Part shown: one piece after another, positions 43,115 through 53,333 of the stretch
Numbering within the stretch: the first letter of the stretch is position 1
Layout of the letters: each line of letters begins with the position of its first letter
From: Bog-159 sp035602155
Lineage (GTDB): Bacteria > Acidobacteriota > Terriglobia > Bryobacterales > Bryobacteraceae
Direction: 5' to 3'
Assembly: GCA_035602155.1 (NCBI GenBank)
Contig: DATNMW010000269.1
Location: forward strand, 1-64,000
DNA: 64,000 bases
Program-made: the position numbers and the translations under genes
Notes under the pieces: generated by a model
Told to the model about the DNA's origin: nothing
Database searches by the model: none
Seen by the model: the letters and a program-made list of their open reading frames with translations, nothing else

Positions 43115-46100
43115 TTGTTGAAATTAAAGCGCGTCGAACTACAGGGCTTCAAATCCTTCTGTGATCGCACGGAGCTCCGCTTCAATGGCGGCGGCATCGC
43201 AGCCGTTGTCGGCCCCAATGGCTGTGGCAAATCGAACCTGAGCGATGCCATCAGTTGGGTGCTCGGCGAACAATCGGCCAAGAGCCTTCGCGGCGCCCGT
43301 ATGGAGGACGTCATCTTCGCCGGCACGCGCGACCGCAAGCCCTTGGGTCTGGCCGCCGTCACCATGACCCTGGTCGATCCTATGCTCTACCAGGAAGCGC
43401 ACGATGCCGCCGCATCCCTTGCTGGAAGCATGGCTGGAAGCATCGCCGGAACAAACGGCCACACGCCGCATCCGCACGCGGGACCCATCCCCATCACCGC
43501 CCACCAAGGTAAGAATGGCGAAATCACCATCACCCGCCGCCTCTACCGGTCCGGCGAGAGCGAGTACCTGATCAACGGCCACACAGCCCGCCTGCGCGAT
43601 ATCCAGGACATTTTCATGGGCACGGGCCTCGGTCCCGAGAGCTACGCCATCATCGAGCAGGGCCGCATCGGCCAGATTCTCAGTTCCAAGCCACAGGACC
43701 GCCGCTCGGTGATCGAAGAGGCCGCCGGCATCACCAAATACAAGACCCGGAAGCGGCTGGCGGAAGCCAAGCTCGAAAGCGCCAAGCAGAACCTGGCGCG
43801 CGTCTTCGACATCCTGGAGGAGGTCACCCGGCAGGCGAATTCGCTCAAGCGGCAGGCCGCCAAGGCCAAGCGTTACGGCGAGTTGAAGACTGAGATGGAT
43901 GCACGCTTGCGCGTGGCGCTTTCCGGCAAGTTCCGCATGCTGGAGCGGGAAGCCGCCAAAGCCGCGCTCGACCTGAACCTGGCCTCCGCCGATCTGCGCG
44001 GCCTTTCGGAGCAAGTCGCCGCCAAAGAGCAGGCGCACACCGAATTGCAGGGCGATTCTTACCGGACCGAGCAGCAGCTTACCGAAATGCGGCGCGAACT
44101 GGCCGAGTGCCATGTCGAAACCGAGCGCACGCGCGGCAAGCTGGAATCGCAGGTGAAGGAGAGCGGCGCCATCGAACAGCGCATCGCGCAGGCCGAGCGC
44201 GAGTCGCGGGAATTGGAACTCCGGCTGGGCCACCTCGGCGCGGACCTGGACGCGCACCAGCAGCAGGTCGCGGCGCTCGATCGGCAAATCGGCGAATCGC
44301 GCGAGCGCATGCTGGAGAAGAACCGCCTGCGCGAGGAGTTGCAGGCCACTGTCCGCGAACGCGAGAAGGCCATCGAGGCCAGCCGTACGGCGGTGCTACG
44401 GCTGTTGGGCGAAGTGGCTACGCTGCGCAACCAACTCGCGCAGATGAACGAATACCTGGCGGGCATCGAGCGCGAAACCACGCGCGTGCAGAAGGAAGAG
44501 CAAACCTCCGCCGCCGAGTTGGAGCGTCTGGCCGTAGCGCGGCACGCGCTGTCCGAAACCATGGCGCAGCGCCAGCTTGAGCTGGAATCGGTCACTGGCG
44601 AACGGCACCGCACCGAAGACGATCTCAGCGTGCGGCGGCAGAATGCCGTCGAGGCGCGCGCCAGCATCGACCAACTGCGCACGGAATGCTCGAAGTTGAA
44701 AGCGCGCAAGGACTCGCTGGAGGAGGTGCTCGCGCACCGCAGCTACACCACCGAATCGGTGAAGCGCCTCTTCGCCGCGCTCGAAAAGGGCAAGGCGCAG
44801 GACCTGCGGCCGCAAGGCGTGCTGGCCGATTTTGTGGAAGTCGACCCGCAGTTCGAAAAACCCGCCGAGGAATTCCTGCACGACGAACTGGAATATGTGG
44901 TGGTCGAAAATTGGTCGCAAGCCGACCGCGGCCTGGACTTCCTGCGCGCCGAACTCGACGGGCGCGCCACTTTCCTGGTGCATCCGGACAAGAACGGCAA
45001 CGGTAACGGGCACCTGCCCGAGCCACCAATCGGCCCGGAGACCGGCATTCTATCGCGGCTCAGCGATTCGCTGCGACTGACCAACGGCCTGACCGACCGC
45101 GCCGCCACCCTGCTGCCGCGCGTGTCGCTGTGCTTCGTGGCAGAGGACCGCGCGTCGGCGCAGCGCCTGGCCACCAGCTATCCGCACCTCTACTTCCTGA
45201 CCACAGAGGGGCTGTGCTATCACGGCCACACCGTGACCGGCGGCAAGAAGACCGCCAGTGGTCCGTTGGCCATGAAGCGCGAAGCGCGCGAACTGGGCGT
45301 GGTGCTCGCAGGCAAGCAGAAGGCGCTCGACGAGCAGGTGGCCCGGCTTGAGGATCTGGACCGCGAGATCGGCATCCTGGCCGCCGAGTTGGAGCGCTTG
45401 CGCGGCGTGCAGCAGGCGCGCGAAAAAGATCGCGTGGCGCTGGAACACGAAATGCGCAAACTGGCCGACGATACCAATCGCGCCAACTCGCGCCTTTCCG
45501 TGGCGCGGCTGGAACTCGACCGGCTGAAGCGCGATGCGGAGCGTTCGCAGGAGCAGCGCGCGCGCAACCAGCAGGCGGTGGCGGAAAAGGAAGAATTGCG
45601 CGAGCAGCGCGAACAGCAGTTGGACGACCAGAGGCAGTTCCTGGAGAAGCTGGAGATTGAAGCGGCGGCGTTGAGCGAAGATCATTCGGCGTTGCGCGCG
45701 GAGTTGGCCGGCCTGGAAGAGCGGCATCGCGCCGAACGCGCCGCCATGGGCCGCTTGGAAGCGCAGCATAAAGAAGCTACGTCCCGGCTGGGCGCGATCG
45801 CGGCGGAGATCGAACGCCTCGGCGTGCACCGGGCAGGGTTGCTGGCCGATAACATCGAGTTGGATCGCAAGCTGGCATCCCTCGCGGAGCAGGCTTTGCA
45901 GACGGAAGCCGCGGTGAACCAACTGGCCGCCGAGGAGGCCCGCATGCGCGAGACTCTGGCCGGCAACGAGGACCAGTTGAAGCTGCTGCGCTTGAAGGTG
46001 GAAGAGGCGCATAACAACCGCTCGCAGATCGAGGTGGATCTGGTGCGGCGTCAGGCCGAACTGAAGTATCTCGACGAGACCAGCCGCAAGGAATTGAATT

Positions 46101-46810
46101 GCGCCGTGGTGGAACTGACTGCCGGCGACGAGACCGTTCCGGACATTGAGGCCATCGCCGAAGCCGAGCGGCTTTACGAGGAAGTGCGCGCGCGCATCGA
46201 GGCTCTGGGTCCAGTGAACGCGCAGGCTATGGAGGAGTTTCAGGAAGCCTCGCAGCGCCAGGAGTTTCTGAGCGTGCAGCGGCAAGATTTGCTGGATTCC
46301 ATCCGCGATACGGAGAAGGCCATCGCGGACATCGACGTTGTTTCGCGCCAGAAGTTCGCGGAAGCCTTCGAGCGCATCAACGAGAATTTCCGCGAGGCGT
46401 TCCAGACGCTGTTCGGAGGCGGCACCGGCGAGATGCGCCTGACCGACGAAACCAACCTGGCCGATTCCGGCATCGACATCGTGGCCTCGCCTCCCGGCAA
46501 GAAGCTGCAAAACGTGCTGCTGCTTTCCGGCGGCGAGAAGGCGCTGGCGGCGGTGGCGCTGCTGATGGCCATCTTCCGCTATCAGCCCAGCCCCTTCTGC
46601 ATCCTGGACGAAGTGGACGCGCCGCTGGACGAAGCCAACATCGAGCGGCTGACGCGCCTGTTGCGGGAGATGTCTACCGAGACGCAGTTCATTGTCATCA
46701 CCCACTCCAAGAAGACCATGGAGTCGGCGGCGGCGATGTATGGGGTGACCATGCAGGAGCCGGGGGTGTCGAAGCTGGTGTCGGTGAAGTTCCAGCACGC
46801 GGCGGCGTAG
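43115..46810 (+). CDS. smc: chromosome segregation protein SMC
   Basis: 1231 residues, normal SMC length. The N-terminal head has Walker A GPNGCGKSNLSDAISWVLGE, two long coiled-coil arms (rich in Glu, Arg, Gln, Ala and Leu) flank a hinge at about 540-690, and the C-terminal head has the signature VLLLSGGEKALAAVALLMAI and Walker B SPFCILDEVDAPLDEANIER. SMC with ScpA and ScpB (not in the window) extrudes DNA loops and organises the chromosome. The start is TTG at 43115 or 43118 after a GAGGTG site. Confidence 0.97.
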   Translation: MLKLKRVELQGFKSFCDRTELRFNGGGIAAVVGPNGCGKSNLSDAISWVLGEQSAKSLRGARMEDVIFAGTRDRKPLGLAAVTMTLVDPMLYQEAHDAAASLAGSMAGSIAGTNGHTPHPHAGPIPITAHQGKNGEITITRRLYRSGESEYLINGHTARLRDIQDIFMGTGLGPESYAIIEQGRIGQILSSKPQDRRSVIEEAAGITKYKTRKRLAEAKLESAKQNLARVFDILEEVTRQANSLKRQAAKAKRYGELKTEMDARLRVALSGKFRMLEREAAKAALDLNLASADLRGLSEQVAAKEQAHTELQGDSYRTEQQLTEMRRELAECHVETERTRGKLESQVKESGAIEQRIAQAERESRELELRLGHLGADLDAHQQQVAALDRQIGESRERMLEKNRLREELQATVREREKAIEASRTAVLRLLGEVATLRNQLAQMNEYLAGIERETTRVQKEEQTSAAELERLAVARHALSETMAQRQLELESVTGERHRTEDDLSVRRQNAVEARASIDQLRTECSKLKARKDSLEEVLAHRSYTTESVKRLFAALEKGKAQDLRPQGVLADFVEVDPQFEKPAEEFLHDELEYVVVENWSQADRGLDFLRAELDGRATFLVHPDKNGNGNGHLPEPPIGPETGILSRLSDSLRLTNGLTDRAATLLPRVSLCFVAEDRASAQRLATSYPHLYFLTTEGLCYHGHTVTGGKKTASGPLAMKREARELGVVLAGKQKALDEQVARLEDLDREIGILAAELERLRGVQQAREKDRVALEHEMRKLADDTNRANSRLSVARLELDRLKRDAERSQEQRARNQQAVAEKEELREQREQQLDDQRQFLEKLEIEAAALSEDHSALRAELAGLEERHRAERAAMGRLEAQHKEATSRLGAIAAEIERLGVHRAGLLADNIELDRKLASLAEQALQTEAAVNQLAAEEARMRETLAGNEDQLKLLRLKVEEAHNNRSQIEVDLVRRQAELKYLDETSRKELNCAVVELTAGDETVPDIEAIAEAERLYEEVRARIEALGPVNAQAMEEFQEASQRQEFLSVQRQDLLDSIRDTEKAIADIDVVSRQKFAEAFERINENFREAFQTLFGGGTGEMRLTDETNLADSGIDIVASPPGKKLQNVLLLSGGEKALAAVALLMAIFRYQPSPFCILDEVDAPLDEANIERLTRLLREMSTETQFIVITHSKKTMESAAAMYGVTMQEPGVSKLVSVKFQHAAA

Positions 46811-46839
46811 GCGCTATTATCCCGAAGGGAGATAGATTG

Positions 46840-47346
46840 ATGCCGATGACTCCATTCATGGCAAGATTCCCCGAGCTGGGAGCGCGCGAGACCCGGTCCG
46901 CTACCGCTATAGGGCGGCGGGAACTTCCGGACGGGGAATACGGCTTCCTGGAGTTGTATTGCGATGAACCCGGCTGCGACTGCCGGCGAGTGACGATTCT
47001 TGTGCTGCGGCCGCAGACCGGGTGGAGCAAGATCTGGGCCACGATCAGCTACGGCTGGGAGGGTCCCGGTTTCTATAGGGAATGGAGCAGAGCCGGCAGC
47101 GATCCGATCGAAATGCAGGGGCCGTGCCTCGATCCGATCAACGCACAAACCCAGTACGCACCCGCTCTTCTGGACCTGTTTCGACTGCTTCTTGAGTCAA
47201 CCGAATACGTCGAGCGCCTGAAACGGCATTACCGGATGTTCCGGGATACTGTGGAGAGAGCAGATGACGGGCGCGGTAGCCTGGAAGCCAATCGCATCGA
47301 AAATAAGCGGAAGCGCCTCCGCGACCCGAGGCGTCGCCGCCGCTGA
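46840..47346 (+). CDS. hypothetical Cys-containing protein
   Basis: 168 residues from ATG 46840, which follows GAAGGGAGA. The most characteristic part is YGFLELYCDEPGCDCRRVTI, where three closely spaced Cys may bind metal; the end is basic (ENKRKRLRDPRRRRR). Similar stand-alone proteins of unknown function occur widely, and I cannot give a role. It follows smc by 29 bases but has a different character. Confidence 0.7.
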   Translation: MPMTPFMARFPELGARETRSATAIGRRELPDGEYGFLELYCDEPGCDCRRVTILVLRPQTGWSKIWATISYGWEGPGFYREWSRAGSDPIEMQGPCLDPINAQTQYAPALLDLFRLLLESTEYVERLKRHYRMFRDTVERADDGRGSLEANRIENKRKRLRDPRRRRR

Positions 47347-47518
47347 AGTTCCAGCACAGTCAAATTGTTTCGCAATGGACTGGGTGGAAAGTCGATAATT
47401 CCACTTGGGCCGAGGATTGCGCGGCCACACTACCGCTATGCCTGGCTGCGGGTGATTTTGGGTGGTGCACGACCACGCGACGGATTGCTTCCGGTATACT
47501 CAACTACTGCGGTGAAGT

Positions 47519-50392
47519 GTGCCTGAACATAAGCACGTAATGGTCAGCAGTACGTCGGTCGATCTGCAGGAGCACCGGAAAGCTGCACTCGACGCCTGTC
47601 TGCGGCAGGGCTTCTTTCCTGTGATGATGGAGCACCTTCCGGCCAGCGATGATGATGCCATAGCGGCATCGCTGCGGATGGTGGAAGAGGCGAATGTCTA
47701 CGTGGGCATCCTCGCGCACCGCTACGGAACCGTCCCTAGAGGGCACGACATTTCCATCACCGAGATGGAGTACATCCACGCCGGCAAATGCGGCATCCCG
47801 CGACTGATATTCGCGATGCATAAGGACCATCCCATCCGCATTGAAGATGTCGAGATGGGCGAGGGTGCGGAGAAGTTGAAGGCGTTCAAGGAACGCGCTA
47901 AAGCGGACAAGGTCTTGCTGTTCTTTAAGTCGGTCGACGAACTGCGGGGCGAGGTGATTGATACTCTGTCGAGGCTGCGCGACCCGAATCCGTCGCCGTT
48001 TCATTATGTGAGCGACATCCCGGAGCCGCCTCAGCCGTACATCGCGCACCCTTACACGCTGTTGCAGGCCGGCCGTCTGATTGGGCGGCAGCCGGAATTG
48101 AACGAGCTGACGGAGTGGGCGACTAAGGGCGACAAGCCGGTCTTCAGCGTGCTGGCTATCGGCGGCATGGGCAAGAGCGCGCTGACCTGGCATTGGTTCA
48201 ACAAAGTCGCGCCGCTGGAGATGAAGCCGCTGGCCGGACGACTGTGGTGGAGCTTCTACGAAAGCGACGCGACGTTCGAGAACTTCGTCATCCGCGCGCT
48301 GGCCTATGTGACAAAGCGGCCGCGCGAGGAGGTGCAGAGGATTCTCCCACCCGACCGCGAAAAACAACTCCTGGCAGTTCTGAATCGCGAGCCATACTTG
48401 GTTTTGCTTGACGGGCTGGAGCGCATCCTGATCGCGTATTCGCGGATGGATGCGGCGCGCCTGTCCGATGAGGAAGCCGGGCGCGCCGACGCCCGGTTGC
48501 GCAAGACCGCCGATCCGCATGCCGGTGCATTTCTGCGCAAGCTCTCGGCTTGCCGTGCGGCGCGCGTGCTGATCAGCACGCGATTGTATCCGGCGGATTT
48601 GGAGGATAGGTTCACCGGCGATCCGCTGTCCGCTTGCCAGAAGCTCGAGTTGCGCGGGCTGACGGATGATGATGCGCTGAATCTCTGGCGTGCCTTCAGA
48701 GTGAGTGGAACGCGCGACGCTCTGCTGCCCGTCTTTCGAAGCTTCGACAAACATCCGCTGCTGATCCAGGCGCTAGCGGGTGAGGTCAAGCGCGACCGGC
48801 GGGCCAACGGCGATTTCGAGCGCTGGCAGCAGGCTCACCCGAAATTCGATCCGATGGCCCTGGCGGGTATTAGGGAGGCGAGCGCACACGTGCTGGAATT
48901 CGCCTTGCAGGGTCTCAGCGAGGCCGCAGGTAAAGCCCTGCGGACAGTGGCAGCATTCCGAATGCCAGCGTCCTATGACACCTTGGAGGCCCTACTAGTA
49001 GGTGATGGCAAGCCCTTCACCGACGAAGGCTCGCTCGATCAGGCCTTCCTGGACCTGGAAGATCGCGGGCTGCTGGGCTGGGACCGACGCGCCAACCGTT
49101 ACGACCTGCACCCGATCGTGCGCGGGGTAGTCTGGGGCGGGTTGGTTACAAGCAGCAGGCAGCGTGTCTACGCTGCGCTGAGGGCGTATTTCGAGCCGCT
49201 GCCGCCCGTCGAGTGGCTGAGGGTCGATGGCATCGACGACCTGACGCCGGCCATCGAGCTTTACAATACGCTGATCGGCTTGGGACGGTACGACGACGCG
49301 TTCGTCGTGTTTAAGGGCCGCCTCAGCTACGCGATGCTATATCGCCTGAGCGCCGGGCGACTCCGCGTCGAGTTGCTGCAGGCGCTCTTCCCCGGTGGGC
49401 TTGACCAGCCGCCCCGCCTCTCCCGGCCGTCGGACCAGGCCTACACGCTCAATGCCTTGGCGCACGGCTACCGAATCAGTGGGAGGCCCGGCACCGCGAT
49501 TGGCTATTATTGCCGGTGCGTCGAAATCGCGCGTGAGCCCGAGAACGCAGCGGATGGCCTTTACAATCTGGCCGATGCTTTGCGCCCGGTTGGCAATCTC
49601 CGCGAATCGGAGGGAGCGGCTCGCGCGGCGCTTGGCACATGTCGTAAGTTGGGCCGATTCGAGGAGGCTGTCAGCCTGAACTTTCTTGGGCTTACCTTGG
49701 CGGCTCGTGGCGCGGTCGTCGACTCGGGTTATGCGCTCGATAGAGCGTTGCGCATTCTTATCGAACTGCGCGAGACTCAGGGCGAAGGCCTCACTAATGC
49801 CTACCTTGCGCGGCGAGCCTTGTGGCTGGGCGACGCGGTCACCGCGCTCCGCTCCGCCGACTGCGCTTGGGAACTGGCCCAGATTGAACGCGTGGAAGCC
49901 GACTTCACTCGGGCGGCGGGACTGCAAGGAGAAGCCGCACTGGCTCTGGGCGAGTTGCCGCTCGCTGTCGAGCGGCTGCACCATGGGCTGACCCGTGCCC
50001 GCGCCCTGGACCATGCCGAGGAAGAACTCCCGGCGCTAACCGCGTTAGCCGAATTACACCGCCGCCAAGCCAACCCCACCGCCGCCCGCGAACTGCTCGA
50101 CCAAGTCTGGGAACCCGCCGAACGCGGCCCCTATCCCCTCTTTCACGCCGACGCCCTAAACGTCCTCGCCCAAATCGAACGCGACGCCAACAACATCCCC
50201 GCCGCCATCCAAGCCGCCACCGAAGCCTACCAAAAAGCCTGGTGCGACGGCCCGCCCTTCGCCTATCACTGGGGACTTGAAAAAGCCCGCGCCCACCTCG
50301 CCGCCCTCGGCGCGCCCGAACCCGCGCTTCCACCCTTCGACGAATCCAAATACGAACCGATGCCGGAAATCGAGATCGACCCTCCGTCTTAG
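47519..50392 (+). CDS. DUF4062 - STAND NTPase - TPR protein
   Basis: 957 residues from GTG 47519. The N-terminus (about 5-105) is a DUF4062 domain: HVMVSSTSVDLQEHRKAALD, VYVGILAHRYGTVP. A STAND/NB-ARC ATPase follows with Walker A LAIGGMGKSAL (about 212-222), Walker B YLVLLDGLERIL (about 293-304) and VLISTRLYP as the sensor region. The rest is helical, with TPR-like repeats from about 580. STAND proteins oligomerise on sensing a ligand and activate their effector domain; many defend against phage. DUF4062 would be the effector here. It stands alone and converges with the esterase gene. Confidence 0.85.
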   Translation: MPEHKHVMVSSTSVDLQEHRKAALDACLRQGFFPVMMEHLPASDDDAIAASLRMVEEANVYVGILAHRYGTVPRGHDISITEMEYIHAGKCGIPRLIFAMHKDHPIRIEDVEMGEGAEKLKAFKERAKADKVLLFFKSVDELRGEVIDTLSRLRDPNPSPFHYVSDIPEPPQPYIAHPYTLLQAGRLIGRQPELNELTEWATKGDKPVFSVLAIGGMGKSALTWHWFNKVAPLEMKPLAGRLWWSFYESDATFENFVIRALAYVTKRPREEVQRILPPDREKQLLAVLNREPYLVLLDGLERILIAYSRMDAARLSDEEAGRADARLRKTADPHAGAFLRKLSACRAARVLISTRLYPADLEDRFTGDPLSACQKLELRGLTDDDALNLWRAFRVSGTRDALLPVFRSFDKHPLLIQALAGEVKRDRRANGDFERWQQAHPKFDPMALAGIREASAHVLEFALQGLSEAAGKALRTVAAFRMPASYDTLEALLVGDGKPFTDEGSLDQAFLDLEDRGLLGWDRRANRYDLHPIVRGVVWGGLVTSSRQRVYAALRAYFEPLPPVEWLRVDGIDDLTPAIELYNTLIGLGRYDDAFVVFKGRLSYAMLYRLSAGRLRVELLQALFPGGLDQPPRLSRPSDQAYTLNALAHGYRISGRPGTAIGYYCRCVEIAREPENAADGLYNLADALRPVGNLRESEGAARAALGTCRKLGRFEEAVSLNFLGLTLAARGAVVDSGYALDRALRILIELRETQGEGLTNAYLARRALWLGDAVTALRSADCAWELAQIERVEADFTRAAGLQGEAALALGELPLAVERLHHGLTRARALDHAEEELPALTALAELHRRQANPTAARELLDQVWEPAERGPYPLFHADALNVLAQIERDANNIPAAIQAATEAYQKAWCDGPPFAYHWGLEKARAHLAALGAPEPALPPFDESKYEPMPEIEIDPPS

Positions 50393-52029
50393 TACTTCCA
50401 GCTACTCACGTCCGCCCCTTTCGGCGCGGTTTCTTCCATGTGCTTGGCCATCTCCGGCAGATAGTGTTGCTGCAGTCCCACCTGCGGATCGAAGTTACCC
50501 GCATAGCAATGCGGCTTGCGCTGCCCGAAGTCGAAGGTCCCGCGATAGTACGGGTCGGTGGTAGTCTCCATGAAGTCTTGCAGTAAGTGGACCGCGCGAT
50601 CCAGATAGAAGCTATCCGCGTCGCCCACGCACACATGCAGCTTGCCGGCCAACTTAGGTCCCAGGGTCTTCCAGTCGCGCTCCATGATATGCGTCAGATC
50701 GTAGCGCTCCTTCCAGTATTCGGCCACTTTGTGGTCTATCTCGCCGGTGCGCTTGTCGAAAACCGGCTGCGGATAGCCATCCTCGCCCACCGAGCTGAAA
50801 TAAGCCTGCCAGGCGTCCAGTTGCTCGCCCGACCGGCTGCGCGTGCCTTGCACCAACTCATAACGGTTCATCTGCTCCATGGTGGAGAGCAGCAGGCCAT
50901 CCGCCTGGCGCATGGCCGGTCGCGGCACGCGCGCAAATGGACCCTCCACCCAGAAGGCGTTCTTGTCTTCGTATAGGTTCATGGTCATGTAGGCGCGGAA
51001 ATCCACCACGTCCGGGCAAAATACCCACGCGCCGTTGTAGAAATCCGGATAAAACACCTGCGACGCCAGCGCCTCCCAGCCGCCCGTGGAACCGCCATAC
51101 ACCGCGCGCGCCCATCCCTGGCCGATGCCGCGGAAGGCGCCCTCCACGTAGGGAATCAGCTCCTGCGTGATGGCATCGCCGTAAGGGCCGGCGTTGGCCG
51201 AGTTCACCGCATAGGAATCGTCGAAGTAAGGAGTAGGATGCTGAATGGTCATCACAATGACCCGCGGCATGCGCCCCGCCGTCCAATCCTGATAGAGCTT
51301 GTATCCCCCGCCCTTGCCCGGATCGCTGCCGAACCCGATGCCCAGGCCCCGGTTAAAGTGACTCTGATAGACCACCAACGGGTAATGCGCACTAGGATGA
51401 TCCTCCCAACCATCCGGCAGCAGTAACACTGCGCCTAACTCGATCGGCCGTCCCCAAAAACGGCTGAGCAATTCGCTGCGGATCTTGACGTGCCTTACCC
51501 ACTTGGTATCGGAATCGGCGGCGGGAACGTCGGGAATTTTCTCCGTAAGCGACAGGCGGATTGTCTGATCCGATCCGGCGTCGAGGTGCACCTTCTGAAC
51601 CTTACTGTAAAGGTTGCCCGGTTTTCGCTGCCAATGTTGGCCTTCGCCCTTGTCGGGTGGCAGCTTGACGGTGTGCCCATTGGCCAAATGAAAGGTCTCG
51701 TAGATATTCAGGACGGCCTGCACATAATAGTCGCCGGCGGGGATGTCTTTCAGGCTGTCGTGCGGATAGCCCAGCGTCATGGAATCGACCACGGCCGCTG
51801 CGCCGGGCGCGAGCGTATCCACATCCACGCCAAAGGCCTGCTGCGTTTGCGCGTTGAAGCTGATCTGAAACCGCGGTTCCGGTTTGTCGCTGGTGGAGAT
51901 CACCAACATCACCCGGCCATCCAGCGGAGCCGCGCTGGCCTCTTTTGGAAACGAGATCTCAAAACGCTCCGCCGCCACGCACGGGCAAGCCAATAAAGCT
52001 ACCGCCAACACCCTCGGAAAGAATCGCAT
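50389..52029 (-). CDS. putative esterase (alpha/beta hydrolase), exported
   Basis: 546 residues with a signal peptide (FFPRVLAVALLACPCVAAER), a beta-rich N-terminal part to about 190 and an esterase-D-like alpha/beta-hydrolase domain. The nucleophile elbow is AVYGGSTGGWEALA; the oxyanion side has HYPLVVYQSHF and RVIVMTIQHPTPYFDDSY. The C-terminal LHVCVGDADSFYLDRAVHLL supplies a likely catalytic Asp. Substrate unknown. Its end overlaps the convergent STAND gene by four bases. Confidence 0.8.
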   Translation of the reverse strand: MRFFPRVLAVALLACPCVAAERFEISFPKEASAAPLDGRVMLVISTSDKPEPRFQISFNAQTQQAFGVDVDTLAPGAAAVVDSMTLGYPHDSLKDIPAGDYYVQAVLNIYETFHLANGHTVKLPPDKGEGQHWQRKPGNLYSKVQKVHLDAGSDQTIRLSLTEKIPDVPAADSDTKWVRHVKIRSELLSRFWGRPIELGAVLLLPDGWEDHPSAHYPLVVYQSHFNRGLGIGFGSDPGKGGGYKLYQDWTAGRMPRVIVMTIQHPTPYFDDSYAVNSANAGPYGDAITQELIPYVEGAFRGIGQGWARAVYGGSTGGWEALASQVFYPDFYNGAWVFCPDVVDFRAYMTMNLYEDKNAFWVEGPFARVPRPAMRQADGLLLSTMEQMNRYELVQGTRSRSGEQLDAWQAYFSSVGEDGYPQPVFDKRTGEIDHKVAEYWKERYDLTHIMERDWKTLGPKLAGKLHVCVGDADSFYLDRAVHLLQDFMETTTDPYYRGTFDFGQRKPHCYAGNFDPQVGLQQHYLPEMAKHMEETAPKGADVSSWKY

Positions 52030-52036
52030 GTCTCCT

Positions 52037-53260
52037 CTATCGCGGGGTAATCAGCCCGCCCAACTTATCCTGCTCACCCGCGCCCGTCCTGGGGAATCGC
52101 GTGGCGTAAGCCTCCAGGTACTTCAGCCCGGCCCCAGTGTTGTAGATCACGATCCGGTCCGCAGGCTTCAAGAAACCGGACGCCAACAGCTTCTCCAGCG
52201 CCGCCACACAAGCTGCCCCCTCAGGCGCGGCAAACACGCCTTCCTCGCGCGCCAACCGGATGCCCGCGTCCAGCAACTCTCCGTCGCTCACCGCCAGCGC
52301 CGTGCCGCCACTGGCGCGCACCGCATCCAGGATCAGGAAATCTCCCAGCGGCTTGGGCACACGCAGTCCGGCGGCCACGGTGGATGCATTCTCCCAGACC
52401 TGGCTGCGCGCCTCCCCCCGATCGAACGCGCGCACCATCGGCTGGCAGCCTTCCGCCTGTACCGCGATCATTTTCGGCCGCTGTGCGCCGATCCAGCCCA
52501 ACGCCTCCAGTTCCTCGAAGGCCTTCCACATCCCGATCATGCCCACGCCACCGCCCGTGGGATAGAAGATGGCGTCCGGCAACTGCCAGTCAAGCTGCTC
52601 GGCCACCTCATACCCCATGGTCTTCTTGCCCTCGATGCGGTAAGGCTCCTTCAGCGTGCTGACATCGTACCAGCCGTTCTTGTCGGCGCCCGCAGCCACC
52701 AGCTTGGCGCAGTCGCCGATCAGCCCATCCACCAGCGTGACCATCGCGCCGAACGCCTGGCATTCGATGTAATTCGCCTGCGGCACGTCGCGCGGCATGA
52801 AGATATGCGCCTCGATCCCGGCCGCCGCGGCATAGGCCGCCAGCGCGCTTGCGGCGTTGCCCGCCGAAGGGATGGCCATCTTGCGGACGCCCAGTTCCAC
52901 CGCCATCGAAACGGCGCAGGAAAGGCCCCGCGCCTTGAACGAGCCGGTGGGATTCAGCCCTTCGTCTTTGATCCACAGATTCTGCGCGCCCAGCCGGGCC
53001 CCTAGCCGCCGCGCTCGGATCAGCGGGGTCATGCCCTCGCCAAGCGTTACCACCGATGTCTCCGCGGCCGGCAAGACCGGCGCATATCGCCACATGGTGT
53101 TGGGCCCGTCGCGCAGTTGGGCGGGTTTCCATGTGCGGCGGATGGCATCCAGGTCGTACCGCACCAGCAGCGGTCCGCCGCAGGTGCAGAGATGCTGCAC
53201 CTGGCCCGGCGCGTACGTCTGCTTACATAAGCTGCACTCCAGATGGGTGGCTTTGGACAT
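52037..53260 (-). CDS. thrC: threonine synthase
   Basis: 407 residues from ATG 53260. It has an N-terminal zinc-ribbon-like part (LECSLCKQTYAPGQVQHLCT), the PLP lysine in NPTGSFKARG (Lys109), the SAGNAASALAAYAAAAGI loop and the glycine-rich phosphate site YPTGGGVGMIGM. It converts O-phosphohomoserine to threonine. The family also contains related fold-II PLP enzymes, so threonine synthase is likely but not certain. It ends eight bases before the esterase start, so the two may be co-transcribed. Confidence 0.88.
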   Translation of the reverse strand: MSKATHLECSLCKQTYAPGQVQHLCTCGGPLLVRYDLDAIRRTWKPAQLRDGPNTMWRYAPVLPAAETSVVTLGEGMTPLIRARRLGARLGAQNLWIKDEGLNPTGSFKARGLSCAVSMAVELGVRKMAIPSAGNAASALAAYAAAAGIEAHIFMPRDVPQANYIECQAFGAMVTLVDGLIGDCAKLVAAGADKNGWYDVSTLKEPYRIEGKKTMGYEVAEQLDWQLPDAIFYPTGGGVGMIGMWKAFEELEALGWIGAQRPKMIAVQAEGCQPMVRAFDRGEARSQVWENASTVAAGLRVPKPLGDFLILDAVRASGGTALAVSDGELLDAGIRLAREEGVFAAPEGAACVAALEKLLASGFLKPADRIVIYNTGAGLKYLEAYATRFPRTGAGEQDKLGGLITPR

Positions 53261-53333
53261 CAAGTAGCAGTCTATCAATATGAACGACTGCACGCCGATG
53301 CCGGCCGATGCGTCATAATATCAGTAGCGTTTG

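Noticed and set aside
45050..46798. Long minus-strand open frame inside smc (582 codons)
   Set aside because: It is an antisense by-product of the GC-rich codon pattern of smc; the translation is low-complexity and matches nothing.
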